In this document: piece after piece, positions 6,590 to 9,713 of the stretch
How the letters are laid out: each line of letters begins with the position of its first letter
Position numbering within the stretch: position 1 is the first letter of the stretch
Assembly: GCA_031273185.1 (NCBI GenBank)
Contig: JAISSG010000001.1
Location: 1-9,713, forward strand
DNA length: 9,713 nucleotides
Source: Treponema sp.
GTDB taxonomy: Bacteria; Spirochaetota; Spirochaetia; Treponematales; Breznakiellaceae
Direction: 5' to 3'
The notes under the pieces: generated by a model
Databases searched by the model: none
The model's input: the letters and a program-made list of their open reading frames with translations, nothing else
Told to the model about the DNA's origin: nothing
Position numbers and translations under genes: made by a program

Positions 6590-7350
6590 AATATATATTT
6601 TTATTTGCCCTGCTTTTATGCTCTTTCCCGGTCTTTGCAGACAGAGCGGCATATTCTCAAAAAAGGTCAATTACTATTGAATCGGAAAACTATACCGTCA
6701 CCCATGTCCATGATTGGTCGGATGCAACACGCGGCGAGCGGATGAAAATGTATTTCAGTGAAAATCAGGACATTTTTACCGATCAAAACACCTATGCATA
6801 TATTGAATGTATAAGTAAAAGTACCAACAGGGTAATTTTCCGCATTCCCAGCCCGGCATTGACGCATTTATTTATCGCCCCCGATGAAAAATATATTGCC
6901 GGTATTTCGAACATCATGCTTTACAATCCTTATCAATTGGTAATATTGGATATGGATGGCACAATTATTAAGAAAAGACATTTTTCTTCAGTGGAAGCAA
7001 AAATGACCGATGATGATTTTATTATTTTTAAAGAAAGATTCTCAAAAACATTTGCTATATTGCAATTACGCAAACAAATATATTATAGAGAACCATTTTA
7101 TTTTTTAGACTGCTTTTATCTTGGTATGCCAAACATAGACTCGGAAGCATATAGATATTTAGCGAGATTTCGTGGCACAAATCATTTGTCAGGAAATATT
7201 TCTGAATCAATAACTAATTTTGTTTTCTGGTTTAATGAAGCAGTTCCAGGTTTACGATTTCATTATCAAGAGAACAGATTGTTTTCAATAAGTATTAATG
7301 ACAGAAAAAATCAGCGGATAGAAATACCAATAGAAGAGAGCAATATGTAG
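6586..7350 (+). CDS. Secreted protein of unknown function
   Basis: A 254-aa protein beginning with a clear signal peptide: a lysine, a hydrophobic run (IFLFALLLCSFPVF), and a likely cut after VFA before Asp19. No cysteine follows in a lipobox, so it is probably periplasmic or exported. The mature part is rich in beta-like and aromatic stretches, with a central LFIAPDEKYIAGISN...LVILDMDGTII segment and a C-terminal SESITNFVFWFNE block. This resembles a scattered family of uncharacterised bacterial proteins that I recall but cannot name. The ATG overlaps the CDF stop (ATGA) and has GGGGA 8 nt upstream, so it is likely co-transcribed with the transporter. It is visibly richer in A+T than its neighbours, above all in its second half, hinting at a different origin or relaxed selection. 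Confidence 0.85.
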   Translation: MKYIFLFALLLCSFPVFADRAAYSQKRSITIESENYTVTHVHDWSDATRGERMKMYFSENQDIFTDQNTYAYIECISKSTNRVIFRIPSPALTHLFIAPDEKYIAGISNIMLYNPYQLVILDMDGTIIKKRHFSSVEAKMTDDDFIIFKERFSKTFAILQLRKQIYYREPFYFLDCFYLGMPNIDSEAYRYLARFRGTNHLSGNISESITNFVFWFNEAVPGLRFHYQENRLFSISINDRKNQRIEIPIEESNM

Positions 7351-7423
7351 TTATGAAAAGGAAATATTGTAATATCCAAAAAGACTTGACATCTTGATCA
7401 CACAAGCCAGGGGCCGGCACCCT

Positions 7424-7447
7424 CGCGGAACCGCCAAGGCGCGAAGA
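7424..7447 (+). repeat. Three degenerate 8-bp units (CGCSRARR type)
   Basis: CGCGGAAC, CGCCAAGG, CGCGAAGA in direct succession within the convergent gap downstream of the secreted-protein gene. Only three imperfect copies are present, so chance is possible. The outer TCGCG/CGCGA (7423-7427 and 7440-7444) can also pair as a weak stem. Confidence 0.35.
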
Positions 7448-7455
7448 ATAACCAC

Positions 7456-7474
7456 GGGCGCGTGTACCGCGCCC
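7456..7474. other. GC-rich hairpin A in the convergent intergenic region
   Basis: GGGCGCG (7456-7462), 5-nt loop TGTAC, CGCGCCC (7468-7474): a perfect 7-bp stem made only of G-C pairs. Neither strand has a T-run after it, so it is not a classical intrinsic terminator. Its right arm overlaps the left arm of the next hairpin. Confidence 0.6.
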
Positions 7475-7504
7475 TGCCCTTGTCTTTACAAGGGCAGCAG
7501 GCGC
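7469..7504. other. Long hairpin B in the convergent intergenic region
   Basis: The core stem is CTGCCCTTGT (7474-7483), loop CTTT, ACAAGGGCAG (7488-7497), a perfect 10 bp. It is extended by GCGCC/GGCGC (7469-7473 with 7500-7504) across a 2-nt bulge to 15 bp in all. It lies between the ends of two convergent genes, 19 bp before the lipoprotein stop, so it may end transcription from either side despite lacking a T-run. The remaining bases 7351-7423 show only a TTGACA-like hexamer without a matching -10 and a weak ATATT/AATAT inverted repeat. Confidence 0.6.
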
Positions 7505-7522
7505 ACATGTTTCGTAAAAGCC

Positions 7523-8083
7523 TCAAATGCCTTTGTCTGCGGTTACCTTATCAATATCCTCTGATCCGCCTTTTGCGGCATCAATTTTTTCCCCGGCAGT
7601 TTTGACCATGGATTCCGAGACTTTTCCCTTGGGGGAAATCTTTTTTGTGGATTTTATGTACCCGTCGAGTTCAGGATCGTCAGGTTCTATAAACCTAAGC
7701 CGCACGGTGGGGCTGGAAAAACCCGGCATGGTGATAACCTCAAAGTAGTAGGCTTTGCCCGGCGCCAGGTCAGCTTCGATAATCCACCAGTTATTGCTTC
7801 CAGCCATAAAGTAGTGGGTTCCCGCTCTCACGTGGAGCATCAAGCATTCCCTGCCGCCGATGTTCGAAAGAAACATATCGCTGTCCCAGAGGGAAAATTG
7901 AGTGCCTACGGTAAGCCCCCCGCCTGTAAAAGTTACCCCCGAACCGGGCATAACAAAATAAACTGTTGCGGTGGTATCATCCGGCTCCAGGGTTTCCGCA
8001 GGCGGCACGGAACTACAACCGAGAAGCGCTATTCCCAGAGAGAGCATTCCAGCAACGATCACGAAACCTGTTATTTTTCGCAT
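7523..8083 (-). CDS. Small lipoprotein, DUF2846-like domain
   Basis: A 186-aa lipoprotein. The signal peptide ends in the lipobox LLGC with Cys23 as the lipidated residue, followed by SS. The mature protein has a TATVYFVMPGSG start, a LMLHVRAGTHYFMAG strand pair and a DLAPGKAYYFEVIT strand. This is the pattern of DUF2846-type beta domains (Y-x-Y/F-R-P start, ‘v.pG.h’, ‘aG..YY’), recognised by eye only. The last ~50 residues are charged and low in hydrophobics (KSTKKISPKGKVSES...), perhaps a flexible tail. The ATG has a strong GGAGGTG (8094-8088) 6 nt upstream. The gene has its own promoter (8163-8191) and is probably monocistronic. No function can be given. Confidence 0.86.
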   Translation of the reverse strand: MRKITGFVIVAGMLSLGIALLGCSSVPPAETLEPDDTTATVYFVMPGSGVTFTGGGLTVGTQFSLWDSDMFLSNIGGRECLMLHVRAGTHYFMAGSNNWWIIEADLAPGKAYYFEVITMPGFSSPTVRLRFIEPDDPELDGYIKSTKKISPKGKVSESMVKTAGEKIDAAKGGSEDIDKVTADKGI

Positions 8084-8115
8084 AAGGCACCTCCAAAGAC
8101 ATAGATAGCATTTGC

Positions 8116-8147
8116 GGCTACTTCAAAACTTCAGTTCTGAAATAGCC
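8116..8147 (-). other. Imperfect stem-loop in the lipoprotein 5' leader
   Basis: The outer arms GGCTA (8116-8120) and TAGCC (8143-8147) enclose an inner TTCAG-TT-CTGAA hairpin (8130-8141, plus-strand reading). The structure lies about 10 nt after the predicted transcription start and ends 22 nt before the SD, so it does not sequester the SD. It may stabilise the leader or be incidental. Confidence 0.35.
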
Positions 8148-8162
8148 TCAGCAAGCACAGAC

Positions 8163-8191
8163 ACCGTATCAAAAAAACCAAAACCTGTCAA
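8163..8191 (-). promoter_or_regulatory. Near-consensus sigma70-like promoter of the lipoprotein gene
   Basis: On the minus strand, a perfect -35 TTGACA (8191-8186), a 17-bp spacer rich in T, and -10 TACGGT (8168-8163). The predicted start is near 8156, giving a leader of about 73 nt. It lies 29 bp past the stop of the membrane-protein gene, so the lipoprotein need not depend on read-through. The spacer's T-run (7 T on the minus strand) could also serve as the tail of an upstream terminator, but I find no strong stem before it. Confidence 0.68.
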
Positions 8192-8219
8192 GCATCGGCA
8201 TCCCGGAGACACGCTGGTT

Positions 8220-9713
8220 TTACGCCTCCCCAAACACGGTTATCTTTCCCCAGTCGATGGCTGCGCCGTCCGCCGCAATACCGGCAGTCTGGGCATCTTC
8301 CAGGGCGGCGGCCTCCCGCGCCCGTGCCTGATACACCAGCCCCATTATCTGGATAACGACCGGGGGGGTCATGGCAACCGTGGCGACAATGCCGACGGCG
8401 TAGGTCATCAAGTCCCGCCCCGCACCCTCGGCGACACCCATTGCAAAGGGCAAGAGGAACGTGGCGCTTATCGGGCCGGAGCACACGGCACCCGAATCAA
8501 AGGCGATGCCGCTGAATATCTTTGGCACGAAAAAACTGAGGAAGAGGGCAAAGGCATAGCCGGGGATCAGTATCCACAGCAGGGGAATGCCCAGCAGTAT
8601 CCTTGTCATGCTGATAGCCATAGCCAGAGCCATGCCGACGGCAAGCCCCCGGTTCATCATCTTTACGGTGATCGCCCCCTCGGAAATTTCCTCAACCTGC
8701 TTGTTGAGCACGTACACATCCGGCTCTGCGGTAACGATGAAGTAACCTATCAATGTGCCGAAAGGGATGAGCACCCATTTGAAAGACGAGGCGGCAAGCT
8801 GGGAACCCAAAAACTGCCCCGCCGGAATAAAGCCCGCGTTCACCCCGGTAAGAAACAGCACCAGCCCGATAAGGGTATAGAGAAAACCCACCATGATTCT
8901 GCCAAGCTGGTGGCGGTGGAAACGCCGCGAGATGAGCTGGAACACGATAAAGCAAAACAACAGACAGCCCATCGCTATCGACACGTCTTTGAGGAGATGG
9001 GGAACTTCAATTGCGAACGATTTGACCACGTCCAGCGACGTTACCGCCTCCCGTACCGGGGTTGTTTCCAGTTGCATCGCGGAGGGCTTGTAGAAAATGC
9101 CCAAGAGAAACATTGCCAGCGTGGGGCCGACAAGGGCAAGGGCAGTGAGGCCAAAGCTGTCGTCGAGGGAGTCCTTGTCGCTGCGGACATACGCCACGCC
9201 AAGGCCAATCGCCAAAATGAAGGGCACCGTGATGGGGCCGGTGGCAATGCCGCCTACTTCAAACGCAATGGGGACGAAGATGCCGGGGGCGAAGTAGCAT
9301 AAACCGAAGATTATCGCATAGAACACGATCAGTAAAATCGAAAGCCTGATTTTGAACAGGGTACGCAGCACGGCGACAACGAGCATAAACCCCACCCCGG
9401 CTCCAACGGTAAGTATCAGATACCAGTAGGGGATTGCCCCATCCATCTGCTTTGCCAGGACCTGCAAATCCGGTTCGGCAACGGTGACGATCATTCCCAT
9501 CGAAAAGCAGACAATGCCAATCAGCAGCAGGTTTGAGGTTTTGGTAAGCTGGATGCCGACGCCTTCCCCCATAGGGGTCATCGCCATATCCACGCCCATA
9601 GTGAAAAAACCTATCCCCAGAATGAGCAGCGCCGACCCGCCCAGAAACATCAGCACCGTTGCCGTGGTCATGGGCACCAGCACCGTTCCGGCGATAAGCA
9701 CAATGATGGTGAT
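8220..9713 (-). CDS. DUF1538-type multi-pass membrane protein, N-terminus outside window
   Basis: At least 497 codons are open to the window edge. A GTG at 9701 is in frame, but the frame stays open upstream (…ITII), so the true start may lie beyond 9713. The protein is almost wholly hydrophobic, with about a dozen membrane segments, and contains two homologous halves. TVAEPDLQVLAKQ (near 9480) recurs as TAEPDVYVLNKQ (near 8730), and AFEVGGIATGPITVPF recurs as AFDSGAVCSGPISATF. This is the DUF1538 arrangement. From memory, DUF1538 proteins of a Halomonas (UmpA/UmpB) were reported as a Na+(Li+,K+)/H+ antiporter; transfer of that function here is inference. The short hydrophilic C-terminal tail (~40 residues) is cytoplasmic or periplasmic. 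The stop is TAA. Confidence 0.9.
   Translation of the reverse strand: MTIIVLIAGTVLVPMTTATVLMFLGGSALLILGIGFFTMGVDMAMTPMGEGVGIQLTKTSNLLLIGIVCFSMGMIVTVAEPDLQVLAKQMDGAIPYWYLILTVGAGVGFMLVVAVLRTLFKIRLSILLIVFYAIIFGLCYFAPGIFVPIAFEVGGIATGPITVPFILAIGLGVAYVRSDKDSLDDSFGLTALALVGPTLAMFLLGIFYKPSAMQLETTPVREAVTSLDVVKSFAIEVPHLLKDVSIAMGCLLFCFIVFQLISRRFHRHQLGRIMVGFLYTLIGLVLFLTGVNAGFIPAGQFLGSQLAASSFKWVLIPFGTLIGYFIVTAEPDVYVLNKQVEEISEGAITVKMMNRGLAVGMALAMAISMTRILLGIPLLWILIPGYAFALFLSFFVPKIFSGIAFDSGAVCSGPISATFLLPFAMGVAEGAGRDLMTYAVGIVATVAMTPPVVIQIMGLVYQARAREAAALEDAQTAGIAADGAAIDWGKITVFGEA

Noticed and set aside
7385..7390. TTGACA hexamer downstream of the secreted-protein gene as a promoter
   Set aside because: No -10-like sequence at 16-18 bp and no gene on the plus strand after it.
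8112..9302. A 396-codon open frame on the plus strand opposite the DUF1538 gene
   Set aside because: Low-complexity His/Arg/Gly/Gln composition with no domain or SD. The opposite strand encodes a coherent membrane protein with internal repeats.

Overview
The window carries a compact de novo pyrimidine (UMP) operon on the minus strand, followed rightward by a short accessory stretch of transport and envelope genes. Only the sequence was available. The mixture is an aspartate carbamoyltransferase with a separate regulatory chain (PyrB + PyrI), an NAD-linked class 1B dihydroorotate dehydrogenase (PyrD + PyrK), a subfamily-2 OMP decarboxylase and lipobox-type lipoproteins. This fits an anaerobic, moderately GC-rich bacterium. 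I lean towards a spirochaete of the Treponema type, but this is a low-confidence inference with no marker gene behind it.

Layout. Positions 1-160 hold no clear gene, but contain two stem-loops just beyond the end of the pyr operon. The operon reads right to left as pyrB (5499-4573), pyrI (4580-4128), pyrC (4064-2751), pyrF (2758-1856), pyrK (1859-1062) and pyrD (1069-161). Four of its five junctions overlap: three by exactly 8 nt and one by 4 nt (ATGA). The only gap, pyrI-pyrC, is filled by a degenerate 7-bp tandem repeat. A sigma70-like promoter lies 38-70 bp upstream of pyrB. The operon supplies the steps from carbamoyl phosphate + aspartate to orotate, plus the final OMP decarboxylation. 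Carbamoyl-phosphate synthase (carAB) and orotate phosphoribosyltransferase (pyrE) are not in the window.

Divergent from pyrB on the plus strand are a cation diffusion facilitator (5654-6589) and, overlapping it by 4 nt, an AT-rich gene for a secreted protein of unknown function (6586-7350). The pyrB/CDF divergent region contains a second heptad array that shares two exact units with the pyrI-pyrC array, in the opposite orientation. The convergent gap 7351-7522 is GC-rich, with a short 8-bp-period repeat and two overlapping hairpins that cannot both form.

On the minus strand at the right end are a small lipoprotein (8083-7523) with a near-consensus promoter and a structured leader, and a long multi-pass membrane protein with two DUF1538-type repeats (from beyond 9713 to 8220). 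The start of this last gene lies outside the window.

I found no CRISPR array, tRNA, rRNA, prophage or transposase gene, and no obvious new multi-gene system. The most unusual signal is the pair of related heptad arrays, one of which encodes the last residues and stop codon of PyrI.
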